From Oscillospiraceae bacterium (GTDB lineage: Bacteria > Bacillota > Clostridia > Oscillospirales > Acutalibacteraceae): a DNA stretch of 13,941 nucleotides. The stretch lies in the NCBI GenBank assembly GCA_031270785.1, contig JAISWM010000097.1:1-13941 (forward strand), in the 5' to 3' direction. Below, piece by piece: positions 5,717-13,057 of this stretch. Both the position numbers and the translations under genes were made by a program. Positions within the stretch are counted from its first letter, which is position 1; every line of letters begins with the position of its first letter. The notes under the pieces are model-generated. The model was not told where the DNA came from. It saw only the letters and a program-made list of their open reading frames with translations, and did no database searches.

Positions 5717-5804
5717 GGAGGTACTCCAAATTAGTTGATAATATCTTTTTCCTCCGCTAGAACGCTGGGGGAAGAAGAAGTTTTAACTATTTTGAGACAT
5801 TGCC
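5717..5804 (+). repeat. Module A hairpin repeat, copy 7
   Basis: It starts GGAGGTACTCCAAATTAGTT, has hairpin CCTCCGC tagaa CGCTGGGGG with mismatches, and ends TTTTGAGACATTGCC. It lies immediately before the ribosome binding site of the HD-domain gene and would form most of that gene's leader RNA. Confidence 0.7.
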
Positions 5805-5827
5805 CCAAAAATAGGAGAATGAAAATC

Positions 5828-6430
5828 GTGATTGAAAAAAACATTAATTATAAAGAAAAATTTGCTGATATTTATAATAACGGCATAAAGAGGGAAGGGG
5901 CTAAAGAATTACTTGCTTGGATTGAAACTACTGATTTTTTTACCGCACCGGCGAGTACGAGATATCACTGCGCGTGTGAATGTGGTCTTGTAATGCACAG
6001 TATAAGCGTTTATGAGGCTTTGATTGAAAAATATTTTGATTCTGACGATGATAAAGAGAGCTTCACGGTATGCGCACTTTTGCACGATCTGTGCAAAGCG
6101 AATTTTTATAAGATTTCTATGAGAAATGTAAAAAATGAAAATACCGGAGTTTGGGAAAAACGCCCGTATTACGAAGTTGACGATCAGTTTCCTTATGGTC
6201 ATGGTGAAAAATCTGTATTTTTAATAGAAAGATTTTTAAGGCTTAAACCCAATGAAGCTGCTGCTATCAGATGGCATATGGGAGGATTTGATGAAGCCGT
6301 AAAAGGGGGCAGTTTTGCCGTTGGATTGGCTTTTAATAAATATCCTCTGGCTGTTAAACTTCATTTAGCGGATTTAGAATCTACTTATTTAAGAGAAAAA
6401 AATACTTCAAGTGTCAATAAAACCTTTTAA
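5828..6430 (+). CDS. HD-domain hydrolase (clostridial family)
   Basis: The 200-residue protein is an HD-superfamily metal-dependent phosphohydrolase of a type common in Clostridia; its substrate is unknown. HD-fold residues are visible in order: His57 (CGLVMHSISVYEAL), His86-Asp87 (CALLHDLCKANFYK), His125 (FPYGHGEKSV), His150 (IRWHMGGFD) and Asp182 (VKLHLADLEST). Conserved segments ETTDFFTAPASTR and VDDQFPYGHGEKS support the family call. AGGAG at 5813-5817 is 10 bases from GTG at 5828, giving MIEKNINYKEKF. The in-frame ATG at 5819 is only one base from that site, and the longer frame from 5735 would translate a hairpin repeat, so both were rejected. The gene stands alone between repeats. Confidence 0.88.
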   Translation: MIEKNINYKEKFADIYNNGIKREGAKELLAWIETTDFFTAPASTRYHCACECGLVMHSISVYEALIEKYFDSDDDKESFTVCALLHDLCKANFYKISMRNVKNENTGVWEKRPYYEVDDQFPYGHGEKSVFLIERFLRLKPNEAAAIRWHMGGFDEAVKGGSFAVGLAFNKYPLAVKLHLADLESTYLREKNTSSVNKTF

Positions 6431-6435
6431 AATTG

Positions 6436-6516
6436 GGTTATGTCTCAAAATAGTTGAATTCCTTCTTTCACACTGTATTCCGGCGGGGGAGATATTATCA
6501 ATTAATTTGGGCCACC
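6436..6516 (-). repeat. Module A hairpin repeat, copy 8
   Basis: This inverted copy runs from GGTTATGTCTCAAAATAGTT to AATTAATTTGGGCCACC. The hairpin core has decayed (CACTGTATTCCGGCGGGG). It begins 5 bases after the HD gene stop codon. Confidence 0.7.
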
Positions 6517-6520
6517 ATCT

Positions 6521-6598
6521 TTAAAACAGTGACATTTTTGTTCTTTCACCCGCGAGTCGGCGTGGGAAAAAACGTAAGTAATACCACGTTTCTAAATG
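6521..6598 (+). repeat. Module F hairpin repeat, copy 1
   Basis: It starts TTAAAACAGTGACATTTTTG, contains a hairpin TTTCACCCGC gagtc GGCGTGGGAAA, and continues with AACGTAAGTAATACCACG. A similar copy lies at 8155-8230, after ackA. Confidence 0.6.
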
Positions 6599-6635
6599 TT
6601 TTTTGCTATAAATAATACTTTTTATTCCTTTTGCT

Positions 6636-6829
6636 GCAAGCACGCGAGGCGGGGGAGAGACCGCAAAAATTAATTTACTCTTTTCAAATGTAACAGCTGA
6701 AAAACAGTTAATTTTTCATAACTTTTTTTACCGCAAGCGCGCGAGGTGGGGGAGAGACCGCAAAAATTAATTTACTCTTTTCAAATGTAACAGCTGAAAA
6801 ACAATTAATTTTTCATAACTTTTTTCCCC
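6636..6829 (+). repeat. Two tandem 97-bp repeats
   Basis: Units begin at 6636 and 6733 with GCAAGC(A/G)CGCGAGG, share GGGGGAGAGACCGCAAAAAT, and include the module B terminus TTTTCAAATGTAACAGCTGA. They differ at only a few bases, so the duplication is recent or homogenised. A further C/G-rich hairpin (CCCCCTGCTGTGGGCGGGGG) follows. No gene lies between 6431 and 6917. Confidence 0.85.
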
Positions 6830-6917
6830 CTGCTGTGGGCGGGGGGAGGGGGAAGAGCAAAAACGTCACTGTTTTAAAAAAAATTACTATAATATTCATT
6901 ATATTGGGGGAAAATTG

Positions 6918-8126
6918 GTGAAGTTTCTTATAATCAATTCCGGCAGTTCTTCTTTAAAGTATCAAATATTTGATTTGAATGAAAATTGTATGTTAAAAGG
7001 CTCATGCGAAAAAATAGGTTTTGATAAGAGTATAATTACTCAGAAAAATTTTATTTCCGGTGAAAAAATCAGTAAAGAATTTGAAAATATACAAAATCAC
7101 GAAAAAGCGTTTAGCGTTATAACAAGTTTATTAGTCGATGCGCGGTATGGTGCTATCAAAAATATAAATGAAATATCATCAGTTGGTCACCGCGTTGTAC
7201 ACGGGGGGGCATATTTTAAGGAATCTTCCGTTGTAGATGATTATACCATCGAAAAAATAAAAGATTTAATTAAACTCGCGCCCTTACATAACGAGGCCAA
7301 TTTACATGGTATTTTAGCGTGCCGGGAAATACTTGGCAAAGATATTCCACAAGTCGCTGTTTTTGACACATGCTTTTACCGCAACTTACCCCCAAAAGCT
7401 TATATGTATGCTATTCCTTATGAATATTATGAAAAATATCATATTCGTAAATATGGATTCCACGGTACGTCACATAAGTATATAAATGAAAAATGCAGTG
7501 AAATAATGAATAAAGATGTTAAAGATTTAAAATTAATATCTTGCCATTTGGGGAATGGTTCATCAGTAACTGCCATAGATGGGGGAAAGCCCGTCGACAC
7601 TACTATGGGATTTACTCCTTTGGACGGATTTATGATGGGTACCAGGTGTGGATCTATTGACCCTGCTATAGTTGCTTATTTGTCTGAAAAAGAATCTTTA
7701 AGCGCGTTTCAAGTAAATCAGATATTAAATGAAAAATCAGGGCTTTTAGGCATATCTGGTATTTCCAGTGATGACAGGGCGATAATGAAAAGTGCCGACG
7801 AAGGCAGCGAAAGAGCGATACTCACTCACGATATGCTGACATATCAAATCACAAAATATATCGGAAGTTATATAGCTGTACTTGGCGGTTGTGATGCAAT
7901 AGTATTTACCGGCGGCATAGGGGAAAATCAGTGGAAGCACAGAAAAAATATTTGTAAGTACTTATCATTTATGGGAATAAAAATAGATGAAAAATTAAAT
8001 GAAGAAACAATATTAGGCAAGCAAAATAAAATCTCTTTAAATAGTTCTGAAATTGATGTATATGTTATTCCGGCAAATGAAGAATTAGGCATTTTAAAAG
8101 AAACCATCAGATGTTTAGACTTATAA
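6918..8126 (+). CDS. ackA: Acetate kinase
   Basis: AckA interconverts acetyl phosphate plus ADP with acetate plus ATP; in fermenters it yields ATP as acetate leaves the cell. The 402 residues match the family length. Motifs in order: MKFLIINSGSSSLKYQIFD at the N-terminus; GHRVVHGG with its substrate-binding Arg; FDTCFYRNLPPKAYMYAIP with the catalytic Asp; HGTSHKYI; the phosphate loop SCHLGNGSSVTAIDGGK; TTMGFTPLDGFMMGTRCG; FTGGIGEN; and NEELGI with the metal-binding Glu. GTG at 6918 lies 7 bases after GGGGG (6906-6910) and gives the standard N-terminus. A TTG one codon earlier is possible but too close to the site. The phosphotransacetylase partner (pta), often adjacent, is not in this window. 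Confidence 0.97.
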   Translation: MKFLIINSGSSSLKYQIFDLNENCMLKGSCEKIGFDKSIITQKNFISGEKISKEFENIQNHEKAFSVITSLLVDARYGAIKNINEISSVGHRVVHGGAYFKESSVVDDYTIEKIKDLIKLAPLHNEANLHGILACREILGKDIPQVAVFDTCFYRNLPPKAYMYAIPYEYYEKYHIRKYGFHGTSHKYINEKCSEIMNKDVKDLKLISCHLGNGSSVTAIDGGKPVDTTMGFTPLDGFMMGTRCGSIDPAIVAYLSEKESLSAFQVNQILNEKSGLLGISGISSDDRAIMKSADEGSERAILTHDMLTYQITKYIGSYIAVLGGCDAIVFTGGIGENQWKHRKNICKYLSFMGIKIDEKLNEETILGKQNKISLNSSEIDVYVIPANEELGILKETIRCLDL

Positions 8127-8154
8127 AAAACAGTAAATATATTAAAAATTGTTT

Positions 8155-8230
8155 CAAACAGTGGCATTTTTCTTTTTCCCACCCTACAGGCGGGGAAAAG
8201 AAACGTAAATAATATTATGTTTTTACAGTA
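8155..8230 (+). repeat. Module F hairpin repeat, copy 2
   Basis: Related to 6521-6598: CAAACAGTGGCATTTTTC, hairpin CTTTTTCCC/GGGGAAAAG, then AAACGTAAATAATATTATG. It lies 28 bases after the ackA stop and leads into a tandem hairpin array. Confidence 0.55.
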
Positions 8231-8231
8231 T

Positions 8232-8476
8232 TTTCTCCCTGCTGCGGGCAGTGAAAAGACTTAAAAAATGTCAGATTTTTATAACTTTCTCCCCGCCATG
8301 GGCGGGGAAAAGATTTAAAAAATGTCCGGTTTTTTATAACTTTCTCCCTGCTGCGGGCAGTGAAAAGACTTGAAAAATGTCCAGTTTTTCATAATTTTCT
8401 CCTCGTCGTGGGCGGGGAAAAGACTTAAAAAATGTCAGATTTTCATAACTTTCTCCTCGCTGCAGGCGGAGAAAAG
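8232..8476 (+). repeat. Tandem array of 54-55 bp hairpin units, about 4.5 copies
   Basis: Units start at 8232, 8286, 8341, 8396 and 8450 (partial) with TTTCTCC. Each holds a hairpin (for example CCCCGCC atg GGCGGGG in unit 2) followed by a linker ending AATGTC(A/C)G(A/G)TTTT-CATAA or close to it. Stem bases differ between units, but most changes keep Watson-Crick or G-U pairing. The same unit also appears singly near 240-290. The array fills the ackA-pfkA gap, and no gene lies there. Confidence 0.88.
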
Positions 8477-8568
8477 AGATATAAGGTGGGGGAGAAGCCC
8501 ATGAATAAGTTCGTTTTTTAAAAAACAGCGGTTATAAAAAATACATGAAAATTAGAGGTGAATGTGCT

Positions 8569-9537
8569 TTGGGCTGTAAAACTATATCTATTCTGACAAG
8601 CGGGGGAGACGCACCCGGTATGAATGCCGCTATCAGGGCGATTGTAAGAGCCTCCATATCTAACGGAATAAAAGTATTGGGGGTAAGACGCGGTTTTAAC
8701 GGCCTTATAAACGGGGATGTTTTTGAGATGAATATTCGCAGTGTTTCCGATATTATTCACAAGGGCGGAACTATACTTTATACGGCAAGAAGCCCTGAAT
8801 TCAGGACTCAACAAAGCGTTTTGAAAGCCGCAAAAGTATGCGGGGAACTTGGAATAGATTCCGTTATTGTTATTGGGGGAGACGGATCTTTTAAAGGCGC
8901 CAGGTCACTTTCAAAAATGGGGATACCGTGTATTGGCATACCAGGCACTATTGACAATGATATAGCCTGCAGTGAATATGCTATAGGCTACGATACGGCT
9001 ATGAATACGGCTATGGAAATGATAGACAAGATAAGAGATACCGCTCAGTCACATGACAGATGCAGTATTGTGGAGGTTATGGGAAGAAAGTGCGGTGATA
9101 TCGCGCTTAATACCGGCATAGCAGTAGGAGCAACCGCTATATTGGTTCCGGAAGTAAAGTATGATATTGACAAGGACATAATAGACAGGATAAAATTTAC
9201 GCAAAATATAGGTAAAAAACATTTTATTATAATTGTCGCCGAGGGTCTTAAAAATGTTAATAAAGTATCCAAAGAAATAAAGAAACGTACGGGTATAGAT
9301 TCACGCATTACAATCCTTGGTCACGTCCAAAGAGGCGGAACACCGACACTTAAAGACAGAGTTATGGCAAGTAAAATGGGATGCATGGCTGTAGATATGC
9401 TTATACACGGTATTAATGACAAAATTATAGCTATTAAAAATGATAAAGTTATTTATATGGATATTTTAAAAGCGTTGTCTGTAAAAAAACATTTCGATAT
9501 AGAGCTTTATAGGAAGGCGCTGAATATATCCATTTAA
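8569..9537 (+). CDS. pfkA: ATP-dependent 6-phosphofructokinase
   Basis: PfkA phosphorylates fructose 6-phosphate to the 1,6-bisphosphate, the committed step of glycolysis. The 322 residues match bacterial PfkA. Motifs: TSGGDAPGMNAAIRA (11-25) binds ATP. GGDGS (103-107) and PGTIDND (125-131, catalytic Asp129) have glycines where PPi-dependent enzymes carry Asp and Lys, which points to ATP use. MGRKCGD (171-177) and GHVQRGG help bind substrate. The usual LGSAR segment reads LYTAR here. The start chosen is TTG at 8569, 8 bases after AGAGGTG (8554-8560), giving MGCKTISILTSGG. An in-frame ATG at 8545 has no ribosome binding site and lies upstream of this one. The gene probably has its own transcript, since 440 bases of repeats separate it from ackA. 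Confidence 0.96.
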   Translation: MGCKTISILTSGGDAPGMNAAIRAIVRASISNGIKVLGVRRGFNGLINGDVFEMNIRSVSDIIHKGGTILYTARSPEFRTQQSVLKAAKVCGELGIDSVIVIGGDGSFKGARSLSKMGIPCIGIPGTIDNDIACSEYAIGYDTAMNTAMEMIDKIRDTAQSHDRCSIVEVMGRKCGDIALNTGIAVGATAILVPEVKYDIDKDIIDRIKFTQNIGKKHFIIIVAEGLKNVNKVSKEIKKRTGIDSRITILGHVQRGGTPTLKDRVMASKMGCMAVDMLIHGINDKIIAIKNDKVIYMDILKALSVKKHFDIELYRKALNISI

Positions 9538-9551
9538 AAATCAATAAAGCG

Positions 9552-9581
9552 AACTATACAAAATGAATATTTTGTATAGTT
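9552..9581. other. Perfect 13-bp palindrome after pfkA
   Basis: AACTATACAAAAT and its exact complement flank the loop GAAT. It lies 15 bases after the pfkA stop. A T-run does not follow, so it is a poor intrinsic terminator; it may protect the mRNA end or act as an operator. Confidence 0.5.
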
Positions 9582-9610
9582 AAAGGTAGGGGGATTTCTA
9601 ATCCGGTAAT

Positions 9611-9708
9611 TAGACCTATCCGTAAACTTTACAGATTGCAATCAAAATTGATGGTTGTGGGTCAAATTAATTGATAATATCTTCCCACCGCCAGAACGCT
9701 GGGATGAA
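9611..9708 (+). repeat. Module D end joined to truncated module A, copy 9
   Basis: TAGACCTATCCGTAAACTTT and the following bases to 9652 match the reverse complement of 5628-5669. Module A then starts at 9653 (GGTTGTGGGTCAAATTAATT) and runs through its hairpin (CCCACCGCCAGAACGCTGGG), but the right end is missing. The truncation abuts the next gene. Confidence 0.65.
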
Positions 9709-9715
9709 AATGTGA

Positions 9716-10297
9716 ATGCCTTGTATTTTGGGAGTGATAAAAATACGACAAACAAAATTACATATTTATAACTTATTACAGAATTCTATATTTTGCGCGA
9801 TGTCTCTAATAATGAGTTTCCTGGTTAAGATACCTCTGGTGCCACCGCTTCCTTTTCTGAAATTAGAAATCTCCGATGTGCCGATATTTATCTCCGCGCT
9901 GATTTTTGGTATGCCTTCAGCAATTTCAATCCTTACAGTCGTAACTGTGCTTAGGACTTTACTCTTAAGTTCCGCCGGCTGGCCCGGATTTATATTTAGA
10001 ATGACTTCGGTGGTTATTATATTTTTTTTATGTTTGAGTAAAAGGTTTTCAAATATTTTTTATAAAATTTTATGCATTTTTTTAGGAACATTAGTTTATG
10101 TAATTATAAAAATTCCTATAAATTACATTTTATGGATAAACATGTTTGGAATGTCTAAAACGTTGTTGGATAATTTATTATTTACAGTTATAATTCCGTT
10201 TAATATTATTAAATGTTTATTAAATTATATACTGGCTTTTGCGCTTGTAGAGCCAACTCGGAAAATTTTGCATACCACTAAAAAAATTTTTCCTTGA
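9716..10297 (+). CDS. ECF transporter substrate-binding (S) component, RibU-like
   Basis: This 193-residue hydrophobic protein has about six membrane segments, roughly at residues 22-40, 52-70, 72-88, 92-106, 113-138 and 154-178. The stretch FLKLEISDVPIFISALIFG resembles the segment of riboflavin-type S components that reads FLK(L)D(F)SDVP-ALIFG, so vitamin uptake through a shared EcfAA'T module is likely, with riboflavin the best guess. No FMN riboswitch is visible upstream and no ECF energy genes are present. The start is uncertain. ATG at 9716 is the only ATG, but it abuts a truncated repeat. GGGAG at 9730-9734 lies 8 bases before ATA at 9743, which would begin the protein at RQTKLHIYNLL; GTG at 9734 and TTG at 9728 overlap or touch that site. 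The stop lies within the nrdD promoter. Confidence 0.8.
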   Translation: MPCILGVIKIRQTKLHIYNLLQNSIFCAMSLIMSFLVKIPLVPPLPFLKLEISDVPIFISALIFGMPSAISILTVVTVLRTLLLSSAGWPGFIFRMTSVVIIFFLCLSKRFSNIFYKILCIFLGTLVYVIIKIPINYILWINMFGMSKTLLDNLLFTVIIPFNIIKCLLNYILAFALVEPTRKILHTTKKIFP

Positions 10298-10322
10298 CAC
10301 AACTATATGTGGAGAGTAAAAT
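10294..10322 (+). promoter_or_regulatory. Sigma-A-type promoter of nrdD
   Basis: TTGACA (10294-10299), a 17-base spacer and TAAAAT (10317-10322). The -35 overlaps the stop codon of the upstream transporter gene. It is flanked by two NrdR-type boxes. Confidence 0.85.
10297..10312 (+). promoter_or_regulatory. Possible upstream NrdR box (imperfect)
   Basis: ACACAACTATATGTGG keeps the outer ACACWA and WGTG arms of the NrdR box but not the centre. It overlaps the -35 and starts 44 bp before the perfect box, close to four helical turns, as expected for paired NrdR sites. Confidence 0.55.
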
Positions 10323-10340
10323 GATATTTCGAAAGGAATA

Positions 10341-10356
10341 ACACTATATATAGTGT
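10341..10356 (+). promoter_or_regulatory. NrdR box, perfect 16-bp palindrome
   Basis: ACACTATATATAGTGT fits the known NrdR consensus acaCwAtATaTwGtgt at all positions. NrdR is the ATP/dATP-sensing repressor of ribonucleotide reductase genes. The box lies just downstream of the expected transcription start and abuts the ribosome binding site AGGAGG (10357-10362). Confidence 0.88.
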
Positions 10357-10373
10357 AGGAGGAATATTATTTT

Positions 10374-12695
10374 ATGATTGAAACTATAGTTAAAAGAGAC
10401 GGGAGAAAAGTGAAGTTTGATGTTAATAAAATATCAAACGCAATATACATGGCTGCGCAGTCAGTGGGCGGTAATGACATGCAAACCGCTAAAAAATTGG
10501 CTGATAAAGTCGTAAATCAATTGGAAAAATTACCTAACCCTACCCCCGGAATTGAAGAAATACAGGACTGCGTTGAAAAAGTTTTAATAAAAAACGGCTA
10601 TGCTAAAACCGCCAAAGAATATATACTCTACAGGGCTAACCGCACTCATATAAGAGAAATGAATACTAAACTGATGAAAATATATGAAGATCTTACCTTC
10701 AAATTGGCAAAAGACTCAGATGTAAAAAGAGAAAACGCCAATATAGACGGCGATACATCTATGGGAACGATGCTAAAATACGGTTCTGAAGGTGCTAAAC
10801 ACTTTTTTGAAATGTATGTATTAGATCCTAAACTTTCTAAAGCTCATAAAGACGGTGATATTCATATACATGATTTAGATTTCCTTACTCTGACTACTAC
10901 TTGCTGCCAAATAGACTTAGAAAAACTTTTTGACGGCGGATTTTCTACAGGCCATGGGTACCTAAGAGAGCCTAACGATATAAGCAGCTACTCCGCCCTG
11001 GCTTGCATTGCGGTGCAAGCTAATCAAAACGATCAGCACGGCGGGCAGTCAGTGCCTAATTTTGATTATGCATTGGCCAAAGGTGTTTTTAAAACGTTTA
11101 AAAGTACATATTATCAGAATTTATTTAAAGCAATGAATCTACTTTTGAATGAAGAAATTAATTATGACAGTATAGCTAAAAATATAATTTCAAATTCTTA
11201 TAATAAAACCGGCTTTTATCCGTCGATAAAAATAAGCAGTGAATATTTAACCGAAGAATATAATAATATTTTTGAATATACAAATGATGATAAAATTACT
11301 TCAAAAATACAAAAGTTTGCGTATACTAACGCTCTGAAAGAAACGGACAGAAAGACCTTTCAGGCAATGGAAGCTCTGGTTCACAACCTTAATACAATGC
11401 ATTCAAGGGCCGGAGCACAGGTGCCGTTTAGTTCTATAAATTATGGAACCGATACTTCCGAAGAAGGAAGAATGGTAATTAAAAATATGCTTTTAGCTAC
11501 GGAAAGAGGGCTTGGGAATTCTGAAACGCCTATCTTCCCCGTTCAGATTTTTAAGGTGAAAGAAGGCATAAATTACGATGCGAAAGACCCTAATTACGAT
11601 TTATTTAAGCTCGCGTGCAGAGTAAGTGCTAAAAGGCTTTTCCCAAATTTTGCGTTTATTGATTCCCCATTTAACCTTCAGTATTATAAAAAAGGGAAAC
11701 CTGAAACAGAGGTAGCTTATATGGGGTGCAGAACTAGAGTTATCGCAAATAATGTTGACCATAACCGTGAAATTGTTAACGGAAGAGGAAATCTCAGCTT
11801 TACTTCTGTAAATCTGCCAAGGCTTGCAATACTCAGCGATAAAAACACAGATAAATTTTATGAATTATTAGACGACAGAATGGAACTGGTACTGCAGCAA
11901 CTTTTATCCAGGTTTGAACTTCAGGCTAAAAAGAAAGTCAGAAATTTTCCGTTTTTAATGGGTCAGGGTATATGGATAGATTCTGATAAACTATCCCTTG
12001 ACGATGAAATCAGAGAAGTTATTAAACACGGTACTTTAACAGTTGGATTCATTGGCCTTGCCGAATGCTTAAAGTGTTTGACCGGTAAACATCACGGTGA
12101 AAGTGAAGATTCACAAAAGCTGGGGCTGGAAATTATAAAAAAAATGAGAAATAAAACGGATGGGGCGTGCAAAAAGTATAACTTGAATTTTTCACTTATC
12201 GCAACTCCCGCGGAAGGATTGTCGGGAAGATTTGTTAAACTTGACAGAGAAAAATTCGGCGTAATTGAAGGCATTACTGATAAAGATTTTTATACGAATT
12301 CGTTTCATATACCCGTTTACTATAATATTTCCGCTCTTAAAAAAATTAAACTGGAAGCTCCCTACCACGCGCTGACTAACGGCGGGCATATTTCATATAT
12401 AGAGTTAGACGGCGACCCCGCTCAAAATTTAGAGGCGTTTGAAAAAATAATCAGATGCATGAAAGAACATGAAATTGGATACGGAGCTATAAACCATCCT
12501 GTTGACCGTGACCCCGTATGCGGATTTACGGGGATTATAGGCGATGAGTGCCCCAAATGCAAAAGAACAGAACAAGATAATGATATTAAATTTGAGCGTA
12601 TAAGAAGAATTACAGGATATCTGGTAGGAACGCTTGACAGATTTAATAACGCAAAAAGAGAAGAAGAAAAAAACAGAGTAAAACATAAAGTCTGA
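10374..12695 (+). CDS. nrdD: Anaerobic (class III) ribonucleoside-triphosphate reductase
   Basis: NrdD reduces ribonucleoside triphosphates to dNTPs using an oxygen-sensitive glycyl radical. The 773 residues begin with an ATP-cone (1 to about 95; IVKRDGRKVKFDVNKI and AKEYILYRANR) that senses ATP/dATP. Core segments include GDIHIHDLDF (161-170), TTCCQIDL with Cys177/Cys178, and SRAGAQVPFSSINYGTDTS. The C-terminus has a zinc-site segment VCGFTGIIGDECPKCKR, which shows three cysteines, and RRITGYLVGTLDRFN, where Gly748 is the expected radical site. The length is full and the frame intact. AGGAGG lies 11 bases before the ATG. The promoter and NrdR boxes imply repression when dATP is high. Its activase nrdG lies 362 bases downstream, beyond repeats rather than directly adjacent. 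The stop codon lies within a sequence repeated at 12937. Confidence 0.97.
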   Translation: MIETIVKRDGRKVKFDVNKISNAIYMAAQSVGGNDMQTAKKLADKVVNQLEKLPNPTPGIEEIQDCVEKVLIKNGYAKTAKEYILYRANRTHIREMNTKLMKIYEDLTFKLAKDSDVKRENANIDGDTSMGTMLKYGSEGAKHFFEMYVLDPKLSKAHKDGDIHIHDLDFLTLTTTCCQIDLEKLFDGGFSTGHGYLREPNDISSYSALACIAVQANQNDQHGGQSVPNFDYALAKGVFKTFKSTYYQNLFKAMNLLLNEEINYDSIAKNIISNSYNKTGFYPSIKISSEYLTEEYNNIFEYTNDDKITSKIQKFAYTNALKETDRKTFQAMEALVHNLNTMHSRAGAQVPFSSINYGTDTSEEGRMVIKNMLLATERGLGNSETPIFPVQIFKVKEGINYDAKDPNYDLFKLACRVSAKRLFPNFAFIDSPFNLQYYKKGKPETEVAYMGCRTRVIANNVDHNREIVNGRGNLSFTSVNLPRLAILSDKNTDKFYELLDDRMELVLQQLLSRFELQAKKKVRNFPFLMGQGIWIDSDKLSLDDEIREVIKHGTLTVGFIGLAECLKCLTGKHHGESEDSQKLGLEIIKKMRNKTDGACKKYNLNFSLIATPAEGLSGRFVKLDREKFGVIEGITDKDFYTNSFHIPVYYNISALKKIKLEAPYHALTNGGHISYIELDGDPAQNLEAFEKIIRCMKEHEIGYGAINHPVDRDPVCGFTGIIGDECPKCKRTEQDNDIKFERIRRITGYLVGTLDRFNNAKREEEKNRVKHKV

Positions 12696-12782
12696 TTTTT
12701 CATAGCCCTCTCCCCCACCTCCGGACTTATAACAAAAGCCATTTAAAGCGGGAAAAAACCAAAAGTATCGCTGTTTTAAAAA
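12692..12782 (+). repeat. About 91-bp direct repeat, copy 1, overlapping the nrdD stop
   Basis: From CTGATTTTTC (which includes the nrdD stop) to CTGTTTTAAAAAAC. It is almost identical to 12937-13026, for example AAAGCGGGAAAAAACCAAAA in both. The end motif CTGTTTTAAA is shared with other repeat ends here. Confidence 0.85.
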
Positions 12783-12784
12783 AC

Positions 12785-12935
12785 ATAAACTCTTGTAATT
12801 TTTTTCTGGGGGTCATGTTTCAAAATAGTTGAAACTTTTCCTTTTTCTCCGCAAATTGGCGGTGGAAAAGATATTACCAACCAATTTGGCACATAACCCC
12901 CGCGAGTCTGCGGGGAAAGAATGCACAAATGAAGG
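12785..12935. repeat. Module E copy interrupted by a module A element
   Basis: ATAAACTCTTGTAATT (12785-12800) and CCCGCGAGTCTGCGGGG (12899 onward) are the two halves of the uninterrupted repeat at 977-1062. They are separated here by a module A element at 12811-12898 in inverted orientation (GGTCATGTTTCAAAATAGTT to CCAATTTGGCACATAACC). Confidence 0.75.
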
Positions 12936-12936
12936 C

Positions 12937-13026
12937 CTGATTTTTCGTGGCCCTCTCCCCTACCTCCAGGCTTATAACAAAAGCCATTTAAAGCGGGAAA
13001 AAACCAAAAGTATCGCTGTTTAAAAA
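12937..13026 (+). repeat. About 90-bp direct repeat, copy 2
   Basis: Near-identical to 12692-12782, ending GTATCGCTGTTTAAAAAGG just before the nrdG ribosome binding site. Together with the nested element it fills the whole nrdD-nrdG gap; no gene lies between 12696 and 13057. Confidence 0.85.
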
Positions 13027-13057
13027 GGTTTTTACTATAGGAAGGTGTAATTTAGTA

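Noticed and set aside
5735..5827. N-terminal extension of the HD-domain protein from an ATG at 5735
   Set aside because: It would translate the module A hairpin. The ribosome binding site at 5813 and the family's usual N-terminus point to GTG at 5828.
6888..6893. TATAAT as the -10 of an ackA promoter
   Set aside because: No acceptable -35 lies 16-18 bases upstream and the leader would be only a few bases long before the ribosome binding site.
8232..8476. CRISPR array
   Set aside because: The regular 54-55 bp period is due to repeats that include the whole unit. There are no unique spacers and no cas genes.
12829..13023. 64-residue plus-strand frame between nrdD and nrdG
   Set aside because: It is made entirely of repeat sequence (modules A and E and the 90-bp direct repeat).
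214..13026. Treating the GC-rich hairpins as intrinsic terminators
   Set aside because: Most lack a T-run just after the stem on either strand and are flanked instead by conserved repeat ends, so MITE-like elements fit better. Some may still end transcripts.
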